Below, one piece after another: positions 24,671 through 36,802 of a stretch of 64,000 bases of DNA (the first letter of the stretch is position 1; the number at the start of each line of letters is the position of its first letter). The position numbers and the translations under genes are program-made. The notes beneath the pieces are model-generated. The model was not told the DNA's origin, searched no databases, and was given only the letters and a program-made list of their open reading frames with translations. Source of the stretch: Ilex aquifolium (lineage: Eukaryota; Streptophyta; Magnoliopsida; Aquifoliales; Aquifoliaceae). The stretch lies in assembly GCA_951799425.1 (NCBI GenBank), contig OX637398.1, positions 17,060,270 to 17,124,269 of the forward strand, in the 5' to 3' direction.

Positions 24671-26524
24671 TTTTCAATTAAATGCAAAATTATTAAATTA
24701 ACATTCAAATTCAAGTGTTTAAAATTAAATCCATCCAATTAATATTCAATTAATCAAATTAACACCAAATTAATATTTAATTCATCCAATTTATATTCAA
24801 ATTCATCAAATTAATATTCAATTCATCAAATTAACATCCAAAATCATCCAATAAAGATTGAATTTATCAAATTAACACTAAAGTAATATTCAATTTCATC
24901 CAATAAATATTTAATTTATTAAATCAACACAAAATTAAAATTTCATTCAACAAATTAACGTTCAATTTAATCTAATAAAATTTATCAAATTAAAATTAAA
25001 ATTCTACTATTTAACATTAAATTTATTCAATTAAATCAAATTAATATTCAATTAATCAAATAATACCAAATTAACATTCAATCATCCAATTTATAGTCAA
25101 ATTCATCAAATTAACACTCAATTAATTACATTAACATCCAAAACAATCCAATAAAGATTTAATTTAACAAATCAACACCAAAGTAATGTAGAAATTCATC
25201 GAATAAATATTTAATTCATCAATTCAACAAATTAACATTTCATTTCATCTAAAAAAAAGTCAATTCATCAAACTAACATTTAAATTTAACTATTTATTTT
25301 TAACTTCATCAAATTAAGATTCAATTTCATCCAATTAAAATATTCAATTCATCTAATTAACATTCAATTCATCAAATCAATACAAAATTAACATTCAATT
25401 TCATGTAATAAATATTTAATTCATCAAATTAACCTAACATTCAATTTCAAATCAACCTAACATTCAATTTCAAATTAACCTAACATTCAACACGAAAGTA
25501 GTATGGAAATTCATCGAATAAACATTTAATTCATCAAATCAACACCAAATTAACATTCAATTCAACGAATTAACATTTTATTTCATCTAATAAAAATTAA
25601 ATTCATCAAATTAATGTTTAAATTCAATTATTTAATATTAAATTCGTCAAATTAAGATCAATTTAACAATCAATGTATCAAATTAATACCAAATTAATAT
25701 TCAATTCATCGAATTAATATTTAATTTAATCTAATTAATATTCAATTAATAAAATTAACATTTAATTCATCCAATTTATATTGAAATTCATCCAATTAAT
25801 ACTCAATTTATCAAATTAACATGCAATAAAATTTTAATTTATCAAATCAACACCGAAGTAATATGAAAATTCTTTGAATGAACATTTAATTCATTAAATC
25901 AATACCAAATAACATTCAATTCAACAAATTAACATTCTATTTCATGTAATAAAAATTTAATTCATCAAATTTAACATTGAAATTCAACTATTTAACATTA
26001 AATTCGTCAAATTAGCATTCAAATTATCTAATTAATATTCAATCTATCAAATTAACAAAAATTAACATTCAATTCATCAAATTAACATAAAATTAATATT
26101 TTATTCATAAAATTCACATTCAATTTTATTTAATAAATATTTAATTCATTAAATTAACCCAACATTTAATTTCATCCAATAAATATTCAATTCATCAAAT
26201 TAACACTAAATTGACATTCAATTCATCCGATTTATATTCAAATTCATTCAATTAACACTCAATTCGTCAAGTTAACATCCAAAATTATCCAATAAAAATT
26301 TAATTTATCAAATCAACACCAAAGGAATATAGAAATTCATAAAATAAAATTTAATTCATTAAATCAAAACCAAAATAATATTCAATTCAACAAATTAAAA
26401 TTTTATTTCATCTAATAAAAATTCAATTCATCAAATTAACATTTAAATTCAACTTACTAATATTAACTTCATCAAATTAATATTCAATTCATCAATTAAC
26501 ACTAAATTAACATTCAATTCATCG
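24671..26524. repeat. G-poor hierarchical satellite, block A4
   Basis: Same word family and anchor (about 24845, 25145 and 26288 recognisable). More decayed, with a local short triplication of an AACCTAACATTCAATTTCAA-like unit around 25430-25490. Ends at body repeat 2. On the minus strand the 21-nt words translate as an open heptad-like frame near 26460-26520, which I treat as an artefact. Confidence 0.85.
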
Positions 26525-29515
26525 AATGGAGGATTATCACCACCTTTTTTCTCACCACTTTTAGAAGAAGAACTAGTGAGAAAAAAAAACTCAAAAATGA
26601 AACAAATGATATGTATGGGTAAAAGGAGGGAAAGAAGGCATGCAAGAGAAGCGATTTGAGTGGGAAAGACGAAAAATGGGGGTGGAGAGATAAGGTTATT
26701 GTGAACCACATATGTCTAAAATAAATAAATAAATGGATATTAGTGTAATTTGAAAATAAATAATTGTCAAAAAAAAATGGAACAGTGATATTAATGTAAT
26801 TTGAATATACAAAATTAATTTAAGCATCTCCAATGTAGAGTCGTAATGTAATAAAAACAACAATTTATGTTCGATTGTATTGATTGACTTGGAGTATGAT
26901 CGATCATGATCATGATTTGGGGCATGATTTGAATGAGTATTTGTTCAATCATGATTTGGGGTGAGTTGGCGTTTTTCGTTGAGTTCTTCTTTGCGGTTTG
27001 AGTTCTTTGAATGTGAAAAAATGATTGAATTAATTCAGCAATGAAGAGTAAAAGGTAGGGTTTGGTTCCAACCGATTGATTTATGTGCAAGTTTGGGTTG
27101 AGCTTATTTGAAATAGAAGCCACCTCAATATTTATAACCGTCCTAATTTGTTAATATTAATAGTTTTAATTTTGAATTTTGGATGAACATAAATTTTTTG
27201 ATGGTTAGAGGATAAAAGTGTAATTAAGCATTGTTAAATTAGGAGTGTAAACTCACAAAAATCATACTTGGAGGGTGAAAGTGTAATTAACAAATGTTAA
27301 ATACGACCGGTCGCGCACTAGTTACGGCCGATCCTAATATCTTGGGCAAACTCACAAAAATAATAATTAATCATTGTTATATTACGACCGGTTGCCACTA
27401 GTTAAGATCGGTCCTAATATCTTAACAAAAATTATACTTAAAAAGGATAAAAGTGTAATTAATGTGAGATCCCAAATTTTTAGAAGTAGTTTAAGCATAA
27501 TTATGTGGACTAATTGCAATTATGTGAAATTATTTATTAGATGGAATTTTGTGTATGAAAATAGTATTGAGTTGATTTTGAAATCACTTAAGAGTTTGGG
27601 GGAGGCAAGCATAATTATTAAATTTGCATGGAACACCTTTACATGTGTCAAGACATAAGGTGGGTGGGTCATTTTTAAAAGTCAAGTGCATGTGTGTGTG
27701 CATGTTGGGTGTGTGTGTGTGTGTACTTTAAGGTGTAGTAAAATGTGTGTGTTTAAAACACAAACCAGTGTGTGTTCTGGTTTGTTGAAACCGTGAGTGA
27801 GGGAGAATAAAAGAGGGGAGAAAAATATGTATGTGTTTGTGTGTGGTAAGCCGAGAGCAAAGGAGGAAGAGAGGGAGAGAAAAAACAAATCTTGGTGGGT
27901 GTTTTTAGTTCAAACCGAGAGGAAGAAGAAGAATGAAACGGAAATTGGAGTTATCAAATAATGATTCTGAGGTACGGGGTGGTATGCAATATGCTATTCT
28001 TAAATCTCTTTGCAAAGAGTATTTCTTTGATTATCCTCTGATTTGTATTCTAACTTGTGCTATCGTTATTTTAGAATTTCGATTGAATATCGTTGAATAT
28101 TTTGATCTCATTGATCATGTTCTTGATCTCATTGGTCGTGTTTTGCGGATATTAGGACGGGATCGTGACAGCTAACAGCCGATGCATCGCCAGCCAAAAG
28201 ACCCGTGAGATCGGGTTAAGGTGGGATGATTGATGAGGTGTCAGATCTGTGTTAAGATTCTGCATGACGTGTGATATGCAAATATGATATTTGTATTTGT
28301 TGATTGAGATACTTTGTGATACTCGATTACTTGGTATTTAACGTGCTTGAGCATATTTTTCCTCGTCATATTGTATACTTCTCCGCTTTATTTAATATTT
28401 TCAGGTTGATTTTAGAGAAAATATCGAAATGAGATAATCAAAATATTAAAGACGAGAAGATGTTGATATAATTGATATTTTATTCGTATTGAGAGATTTA
28501 TTTCTATTGACAGATTTATTTGTATTGGAAGATAATTTTGATAAATGAAATTTTATTAGGACAATTAGCGCTCTGTTATTTTTAATTGGGTGTTTTATAT
28601 CAATTAACATCTCCGAAAAGAAAAGAGAAAAAAAATCGGGGCGTTACAATTAACTATTGGGTCGCGATGAGTGCTTTTTTTTTTTTTTTTCAAAGTTAAA
28701 GGATAAAAATGTTATTAACCCATTTGTTAAAAGATAAAAGTGTTATTAACTCATTTGTTACAGGGTTAATTATTTGTTATGAATTAATCTAATCTACAAT
28801 GATTAAGAATGATTAGATTATAATTTTAGGGGATAAAATAAAAAAAAAATTGAATATTTTTGGATGAAAATGACAAAATTTTATAGTTAGAGGATAAAAT
28901 TGTGATTAATAAATGATGTTAACCGACCGACTGTAAACCCTGGCGACCCATCCTAATTTAAAGAGTTAAAATTATATTTTTATCCTCTAACTATCACAAA
29001 ATTCCTCCACTGTAGTCCCAAAATATTCAACATTTTTAAATAGTCCCATTTTTAAGGACCAAATCAATCAAATCTTTATGGGACGAATTAGAATTATTAA
29101 CCTTTACAAATATTGTAATTAACTATTGTTGAATGTTGTAATATTTATATATTTATTGTTGGTCCTAATGTTTTGGGTTTTTTTTTTACTGAAACTAAAA
29201 ATTGATAAAAGTTAGAGGATAAAAGTGTTATTAACAACAAATAAATAAATTAGGACCGACCGTACTACTTCGCGACCACTCGTAATGCGGTAAAAAAAAA
29301 GTTGTAAACAATCAGAAAAAAATTGTAATGAATAAAAATAAATAAATAAATTACGACCGACTGTACTACTTCACGTCCGTTGGAAATTTTGTAATCAAAA
29401 AATTGTGAGGAATAAGAAAAAATTTGTAACGAATAACAAATAAATAAATTACGACCCTGTAAATAAAATTTTATCCTTTAACTTTCACAAAAATTTTCAA
29501 TTAAAATACAAAATT
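26525..29515. repeat. Body repeat 2, split by a solo LTR
   Basis: Homologous to 23346-24670 at both ends and in the middle (28780-29100 aligns with 23960-24300). It is longer because of the solo LTR at 27463-28648 and an extra region at 26830-27460 that has two imperfect copies of a block containing ACGACCGGT and CACTAGTTA (about 27300-27420). No gene seen. Confidence 0.7.
27463..28648. mobile_element. Solo LTR, 1.19 kb
   Basis: Starts TGTGAGATCCC, ends GGGGCGTTACA, flanked by a perfect 5-bp duplication ATTAA (27458-27462 and 28649-28653). It contains a GT-rich stretch near 27690-27730. No internal region. Termini suggest Ty3/gypsy, but the family differs from the other LTRs here. The small frame at 27933-28175 is not recognisable. 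Confidence 0.85.
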
Positions 29516-29519
29516 AAAA

Positions 29520-30780
29520 CTTTATAGGGTTAGTTATTTGGGTTGAGTTCCAACGTTTTTATACAGGACAACTTTTTTGAGTTGAATTTCAACTTTTTTG
29601 GGTTGAATTTCAACTTTTTTGGTAGCAGTTATAATCTTTGGGGTTTGGGTTCCAACTTTTCTTAATTGACTTAGAGGGTCTAATTTTTTGAGTTGGGTTC
29701 CAGCTTGGGTAAGGGTTCAACTTTTATGATGGATAAATTTTGGGGTGGGTTCCAACTTGCTTGGAGTGGGCTTACTTTTTTTGATTGAGATCCAACTTTT
29801 TGGGTTGAGTTCCAACATATTTAAATTGAGTTTCAACTTTTTTAGTAGAAGTTACAACCTTTGGGGTTTGGGTTTCAAGTTTTCTGATTGAGTTATAACA
29901 TTGGGGGTGGTTTTAAACAGATTTGAATTGAGTTAGAGGGTCTAATTTTTTGGGTTGGGTTCTAACTTTTTTTGTAGGGGTTCAACTTTTATGATAGATA
30001 AATTTTGGGGGTGGGTTTCAACTTGTTTGGCGTGGTCAAACTTTTGTGGGATGGAGTCCAATTTTTTTGGGTTGGGTTCCAGCTTTTTTGGGTTGCATTC
30101 CAACTTTTTCGGTTAGATTCCAACTTTTGTGATATGTGTTCCAACTTTTTGGTGTGTGTTCCAACTTTTTTGAGTGGATTATAATTTTTATGGATTGGGT
30201 TATAACCTTTTAGGTAGGCTTCCAACTTTTTGGATTGCTTCGCTTACAACCGTTTGAGATTGTTTCCTAATGGTAGAGTTATTAACTTTTAGGGACAGGT
30301 TACAATTTTTGGAGTTAATTACCACTGTTGAGGTGAGTTTTAAATTTTTTGGGTGGGGTCTAACTTTTTTTTGGGTTGGGTTCCATTTTTATTGGCCAGG
30401 GTTCCATCTTTTATGAATGATTAGGTTACAACTTTTTGGGTGGATTCTAACTTTTGTGGGAGGAGGTCCAATTTTTTTAGGTGGAGTCTATCTTTTTTGA
30501 GTTGGGTTCCAATTTTTTTGACGGGAGTTCCAATTTTTATGAATGATTAGGTTATAACTTTGTGGGATGAATTTCAACTTTTATAGATTGGATTACAATC
30601 TTTTAAGTCGACTTCCAACTTTTGGGTTACTTTTGGGTTACATCGCTTTCAACCTTTTGAGAATGGTCCCTACCTTTTGGGGATGGTGGAATTATTACCT
30701 TTTAGGGTGGGGTTATATTTTTGAGGTTGGTTAGGGTATAAGTTACAATTTTTAAATGTGAGTTTACCACATTATTGTGA
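29520..30780. repeat. T/G-rich degenerate array (GGGTTCCAACTTTT words)
   Basis: About 1.26 kb of diverged tandem words such as TTGGGTTCCAACTTTTTT. Longer blocks recur: tagagggtctaatttttt near 29673 and 29935, and the TTCAACTTTTATGAT words near 29715 and 29976, so there is a higher-order unit of about 260 bp. Strand-asymmetric like the satellite but with different words. The minus-strand open frame 29989-30225 (repeated KSWNPTQK-like peptides) is a by-product of the repeat. Confidence 0.85.
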
Positions 30781-31378
30781 TATGTTACTACTTTTTTATG
30801 GTATGAGATTATTAGATGTTTTAGTGAAACCCAATTACCTTGTAATTATCCATTCAACAAGTAATCGGTACTATCCACTCAAAACTCATGGACGGCTAAA
30901 AAATTATAAAAATTTGATCAATGATCTCAAGTAATTAACGGTACCATACTAAAAAGAATTTTTTAGTATACTAGAAGGACTTTTATGCAAAACACAACAA
31001 CAGATAAGGGTTTTTGTGTGAAACTATGAGGCTGCCACCTGCCCAAATGTGAGTGATAGTTGGACATTTGGAGAAGAAACCTATACACGTGTTGTTGATC
31101 TTTTGTGAAAAGGTGTAGCTGAGACCTTGGTTCTCTGGGAAAATGCGTCTAGGCTAGTCCAGTGGATGTTTATGATCTAAAGTACCCTATAATGATGGAA
31201 TAAAATAAATTATAAACCATTAAAAATATATATCTAAACAATTTTGAAATTAAAATATGCATAAATTCATTTTTATGGGTGTTGTGAAAAAAAAAAATTC
31301 ATACATAACGTCCGTTTTACCCCACATCGGTTACATCATTATCGTTATCATTACGACAATCGCTACCACTAATCAGAA
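30781..31378. other. Unassigned AT-rich spacer
   Basis: No coding region, RNA gene or complete repeat recognised. Non-coding by eye. Confidence 0.5.
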
Positions 31379-31690
31379 TCATGTCACGAAGGGATCGGAT
31401 TCGACACCCAAGCCCTTCAATGGATAGTGAACAAGATTAAAACCTTTGATGCATTCATTAAAGGGAGCAAGAGAAATACATAATAATTTGGTATGGTTAA
31501 GATAATCAGTGGTTGTCTCATTGCCATTGACGATGCTTTGGAGATCTTTGAGAAGATACGATTTTCTTGCGGTGGGACTGTTGTTAATAAAGTTTGGCAA
31601 AGGTATCCCATGCCTTTTTTTGCGGTTTTCAGGCCTAGTAATTGGGCAGATAACGACTCTATCAGTGTAGCATTAATATTTATGCATATT
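31379..31690 (-). mobile_element. Copia-type gag fragment
   Basis: Minus-strand frames resemble the gag polyprotein domain (UBN2 type) of plant Ty1/copia elements: SYLLKDLQSIVNGNETTTDY followed by a block ending in GLGVESDPFVT. Only this short piece is present. No LTRs, protease or pol were found nearby. An old fossil, broken. Confidence 0.65.
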
Positions 31691-31729
31691 CAATTGACAT
31701 TATGGGATGCCCTTGCTCTAGGTTAGGGG

Positions 31730-32273
31730 TGGGTACCATCCATGTATTTTGAGTTATGGAAGGGTGTTCTGTGATTCGAATATTGATTGATGTATTGCAT
31801 CATACAACTAAATACTAAAGGTGATCCCAATTCTATATGACAATCAAGGTGATTATGCTTAGCGATTGCTTCAAGTTTCGACTCAAGCTAGATAAAGAAA
31901 ACAAATCCTTTAATTAAAAGGAACATGTTTTTGATCAATGAAAGACAACTCTTTATTCTAAGTAGCGTGAAATCCCTACAAATCTTTTGAATACCATTAC
32001 AACATGCGGGATGAAGACTTGCTTATACAAATGAACAAAACATACACATGCATACGGAAAATGTACCATCAACTACCCATTTAGGGCAACAATGAGAGAG
32101 CCAGAGGTAGCGTGGAAATGTTATATTTATTGTATCAGAATGGTGGCTTGGTAATCTTCTCTAGTATATTTCAATTACCACATTTTTCTGGTGAGCCCTT
32201 TGGCATCCTTTGGTTATTTATTTGGATATCAATTTCAGTCTTTATGAAAGTAACGCTTGGAGTTGAGGTGCCG
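31730..32273. other. Unassigned spacer
   Basis: No gene or element recognised between the copia scrap and the solo LTR. The last five bases, TGCCG, are the LTR's target duplication. Confidence 0.5.
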
Positions 32274-34803
32274 TGTAACACCCCGCATTTTCTTTTATAT
32301 ATGTATATAGATTTAGAGTAAATAATTGTTGTAAAAATGTGGATATGTGTAGTGACGGTAGGAATAAAAGCAAAAAATTAGAGATACAAATTGATTGAGA
32401 AGTTAAGTTTCGAAGGTGTGTAAACTTGAGAAGAGGGATTATGGAAATTTCTAAACATTTTTAGGTCAAAATAAGGTGTCCATTGAATCCGGAAGGTCGA
32501 ACAACGTTGGGAGAGGTAATATGAGGTGTATTGGAAGTTAGGAAGTATTCCGGAGTGAAAACACACTTGGAGAAAATTTGGGTAAAAAGGAGTTGGGACA
32601 CCTTCTAGTAGTTTGGTCATAAATTTTTATCCTTATATCCAATTGATCTGAAATTTAGACAATAGATAGTAGACTTCAAGGGCTACAAAAGTGTATGTGA
32701 CAAAAAATTTCTGAATCGGCTTCTAAATGGGTCAAAATTGATCTGGAAGTTGTGGGTATACTGTCACCCGCGTCCGGACGGGAATAGACACGCGTCCGGA
32801 CGCGTATGGCAGAAACTTGGACGCAAAAACACGCGTCCGGACAGCACAAAACACACGTCCGGACGCGCCAAACCGGGGTCTGCACGTTCCAGACCTGTTT
32901 TTGGGTGTTTCCTTCCATTTTCATCCCATTTCATCTATACTAACCATAGAGAGAGTCTTGGAGAGGAAGAAGGAAGGGGAGAAACAAGAGATCAAGGGGG
33001 GATTTTCAAGTGGGAAAGATCAAATCTTCAAGTTTTTACACAAAAGCTAAGGAAGCAAGGTAGGGGGTTCTTCTCAAATTATTTCATTGAGGCTTAGGGT
33101 ATTATATATGTATGTTTTCAATATTCTTGGTAGTTATATGATAAATAGCTATGAGTTCTTGGTTCCTTGGTTATTGAAACATAGTTTTGAAGAAAATACA
33201 TATTTGGGTTCAAGAAAACTTGTTCTTGAATTTCCAAAATCTTAGTTTTGGTTAAATACATATTTGGGTTATGAAAAATACATGCATTCTTGATTTCTAA
33301 ATTGCCTATTGTTGATTAAATCATGTTTTCATCTAACCCCTATTCTTGTTCCAAGAAATTATGTTTTGTTTGGCAAAACCCTAGAATTTTGATATCAAGA
33401 TTTTGAAGGTTTATTTGATATGATTTCTTGCATATCTTAATTCCTTATTACTATAGTCTATTGAGAATGATACAATTGTGATACTTGAATTGTAAATGGG
33501 AAATTGTGGATTTTGTATTTATTTGGAATTGTTGGTGAATTGAGAATATTTTGGTTTCCTCATTTGTATGGTTGTTGTGATGGACTTGGATTGCCTTCGA
33601 GAGATACCGTAGAGTGTTAGAGGTTAGTTTACCCCAGTGGGGGGAGATGGTTTCCTAACACTTGTAGTGGATTGTCATGTGGTAATGCGACCACTATCGT
33701 TCACTGGAGTTCGAACAAGGGATGGTATACTTTTCCTGGGAAGGGACTCGTCACTGCCTTAGGATGGTAGACGCCCTTTTCTAAAGTGTTTGTGATTGTG
33801 ATTGTAATTGGTGGACTAGGTATAATCGTTGGGTAGATTCATGAGAAGCAATCAATATACATGGTACGGGGATGAACCAATATACATGAGATGATGGGTT
33901 GGATCGTCTTGGCCGGTGCATTGGTATGGGACAATGCATTGGAAGGCGCCCTTCCTAAATGGCTTAAAGTTGGAAATGATCATTGTTCATTCTACCATAG
34001 ACGGTTTCTACAAGAGTCTTGGGAAGTATGAGATTCCGCGAGAACTTGTGGAAACAGTGTATGGTGGATTGGATTATATTCGGATATGGTTTGTTAACTG
34101 TATAGTGGTTCCACTTAATCATTCAATTACTGTTGTTCCTTAAACTTGAGATCTATTTAAAATGTCCTGTTTTACTTCAAAGATTATATATGCTATTTGT
34201 GAAATAAGACCGGCCATTTTATATGCTTTTATAAACCTTGTTCGAGTTTGGGAGGAATGTTTCTACAGAGCTTCGTGCTCACCCCCTACAGTTGAACATT
34301 TTTCAGATTTTGTGCCAGATGATGAGATCGGTGCTAACGAGTCGGGCCAGGGAGAGACTTCACTAGAGGGATACTTGGATCCCGAGTGGGACACCTAGAG
34401 ATGTCGTTTACTTTTGTTCTAGACTAGGATATTCTTTTGAAACACTGTGTAGTCTAGATTTCTTTTGTAATTTCCGCTGCGCTATAATAGTTAAGGTTTT
34501 CTTTTGGAAATGTAAAGGCCAAAGATGGCATATTCTTTTGGGATGATATGGTGGATATTATATATGGTGAATGAAATATTATTTTTGTGATGTGTAAATG
34601 GACCCGGTGTGGTCAATGTAGTATAATTACACAGGTTGTGTTTTGGGTAGAGCTCCCCGTACAAACGAGACTCTGCCCGAATTTTGTTAAATTAAGGAAT
34701 GGTTTTTATGAAGTCTCATTTATGGATGATTTATCTTAGTGCTCTCATGATCTAAATGATTTTAGAATGTAATGCCGTCCAGGGTGTGTTTTGGGGTGTT
34801 ACA
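32274..34803 (+). mobile_element. Solo LTR of the same gypsy lineage as 48967-58121
   Basis: Starts TGTAACACCCC, ends GGGGTGTTACA, perfect 5-bp duplication TGCCG (32269-32273 and 34804-34808), 2530 bp. The block at about 34600-34690 is the reverse complement of the left part of the LTRs at 48967 and 55914, and 33905-33955 matches their gatgcattgtcccatacc block, so it is the same lineage in opposite orientation. No internal genes. The two 11-bp ends are exact reverse complements. Confidence 0.9.
32765..32870. repeat. CGTCCGGACG palindrome cluster
   Basis: Four copies of a CGCGTCCGGACGCG-like palindrome in about 105 bp of the solo LTR, with spacings of about 23-40 bp. GC- and CpG-rich in an otherwise AT-rich LTR. 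Overlapping open frames (RVRT and RPDA peptides) are shadows. Confidence 0.85.
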
Positions 34804-34808
34804 TGCCG

Positions 34809-35840
34809 TCCCATTTCCAAGGTGGTTAGCTTAGCAGCAAAATCGTTCAAATGGTTTCTTGTTCAACTTGAATTTAAAATCAACACGAGTTCATATAGTT
34901 TAATGATTTTTACGACTATTTGACTTTCACTACCAAAATTAAGATTTTTGTGTTGACAAATTGTATTCTAAAAAACGAGGTAAAGTGAATCTTCAACATT
35001 TACACATATATTGTTCGGGACGATGAAAATGAATTGTTTATGTGAATGACTCTTGAGGGTTTTATCTTCTAGAAGCAAAGGTAAGACCAGAGGTTAGGTT
35101 AGTCCACCTAAGTATAACAGATGGCTAGCTTTAATTGAAGTAGGGGTGATTAGTATAGCGTTCTCTTTATTTCAATTGGACACAACGTAATAAATTCAAA
35201 AAAAATAATAAGTAATTTGAAACTATTAATCTTTTGTGAGACAAAATGCAGCTATTAAAATTTTCAAAGGATAAAGTTTAACAAAAACATTCAAACATAT
35301 TTTATTAAATTACCCGTGGTATGTGATGTTTTCATAAATAGAAAATCCAAAACCGTCTTAATATTAAGACACATTAACACTATTGCAAAAAACACAAAAA
35401 AAAAAAAAAACAAAGAAATTCACTTTTGAGGGGATAAAATACAAAAAGTAAAATTATTAAGGCCATCACCTACCATTAACTCTATCATAAATAACAAAAA
35501 AAACAATGACCGCACACTGCTGCCCAATCTATCTAATTTCTCCCCTAATTCAAATAGGGTGGCCCAACATATCAATAATTTGTAGTACGGCTCAATTATG
35601 ATAGAGTCCAGTGGGGCCATTGTTTGGACATTGTTTCTTTTCCCCCCTAATGCAAGCATCAAATACACTTAATCATTTACAACACACAAACAACATACAT
35701 CAGTTAAAGCTTGTGCCCTTGATTGAACATTGAACCAACTCTTGCGGATAGTCAGCAAGTGAGTCCCACATATTTTATTAACCACCTCTTCACATCATGT
35801 GATAACCATCAAGTGGGGTTCACCTTATACATTCTATTAT
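34809..35840. other. Upstream region of the UGT gene, nothing else recognised
   Basis: AT-rich sequence between the solo LTR and the UGT promoter. No coding frame, RNA gene or complete transposon recognised. Confidence 0.5.
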
Positions 35841-35843
35841 AGA

Positions 35844-35886
35844 TGACGTGGTGTCACAATTATACTCAATATTTCCTCCTATATAT
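35844..35886 (+). promoter_or_regulatory. Putative UGT promoter: ACGT element and TATA box
   Basis: TGACGTGGTGTC (35844-35855) has an ACGT core of the kind bound by plant bZIP factors. A TATA box (TATATAT, 35880-35886) lies about 85 bp before the ATG at 35971, a usual spacing when a short 5' UTR is allowed. Position and motif only. Activity is inferred. Confidence 0.5.
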
Positions 35887-35970
35887 GGCACACAGACTGG
35901 ATAGTAGTTATATCTTGCACAAGCCTTCTGAATATTTCGTTACTGCCTTGTGTGGGTGCTTTGCCAAAAA

Positions 35971-36312
35971 ATGGGTTCAGCTGGAGCTCAAAAACCTCAT
36001 GCAGTTTTGGTTCCATGCCCAGCACAGGGCCATGTGAACTGTATGATGCGAATTGCAAAACTTCTACACTCTAGAAACTTCCATATCACCTTTGTCAACA
36101 CTGAATTTAACCACAAACGTTTGGTTCAGTCCAAGGGATCGGAATCCGTGAAGAACTTGCCTGACTTCAGGTTCGAGACCATACAGGATGGAATGCCACC
36201 ATCGAGCCTCGATGCAACACAAGATGGCCAAATGCTTTGTGACGCAGTTAGAAAGAACTGTTTGGTCCCTTTCAAAGAGCTATTGGCTAAGTTGAATTCA
36301 TCAAACTCCAGC
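35971..36312 (+). pseudogene. UGT85A exon 1, surviving 5' part
   Basis: The start at 35971 is chosen because MGSAGAQKPHAVLVPCPAQG is the family N-terminus; an upstream in-frame ATG at 35950 adds seven unlike residues. His21 in PAQGHV is the expected catalytic base. NTEFNHKRLVQSKG and LPDFRFETIQDGMPPS follow as in UGT85A. Homology stops after KLNSSNSS. The frame then runs into an A-rich stretch and unrelated codons and ends at 36366. Confidence 0.88.
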
Positions 36313-36802
36313 AAAAAAAATACAAACATGTTTTTACTTGTCTTAGCAAGCTATATAATTTTTTGAATTCATACCAACTACCTAATACTATTCAGGCTAA
36401 TAAAACAACGTTTTTTTTAACTTTTTTCGAGATTTGGCCCAAATTATTCTACAAATTTTCGCGCGTAACGCATCTAGTTGGCATATTATTAAAATTTTTT
36501 TTGCTTTAATGCAAATGAGTTGTGAGAAAGCAATTGGAAGCAGTTGAGTGTGAAACCTGTCTTTGATGTGTCCTGTCTGACTTTAAATATTATTGAGTTT
36601 TTATGCCTGATTGGACCACTTCAAACGCTATACTACATAACCTAACCTTCCAACACTCAGATGGAAAGTTGAAGTCTTAATAAGCGTCACAACATAATTT
36701 AAAAATTTAATGCTTGTAATTATTGGATTGTCGGTGAATCTCATCCTTAAATATATTTTATTATCAATTTAATTGTCAAAAAGTATTAGTGTCTAAATTA
36801 TA

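Noticed and set aside
26449-26709. Minus-strand frame with a hydrophobic N-terminus and DELNVNL heptads
   Set aside because: The heptads are 21-nt satellite words read in frame. The equivalent position in body repeat 1 has no conserved frame, so no protein is supported.
29989-30225. Minus-strand 78-codon frame with repeated KSWNPTQK-like peptide
   Set aside because: It lies entirely in the T/G-rich degenerate array; the peptide repeat is the DNA repeat translated.
32676-33097. Overlapping frames with RVRT/RPDA peptide repeats
   Set aside because: Translations of the CGTCCGGACG palindrome cluster inside a solo LTR.
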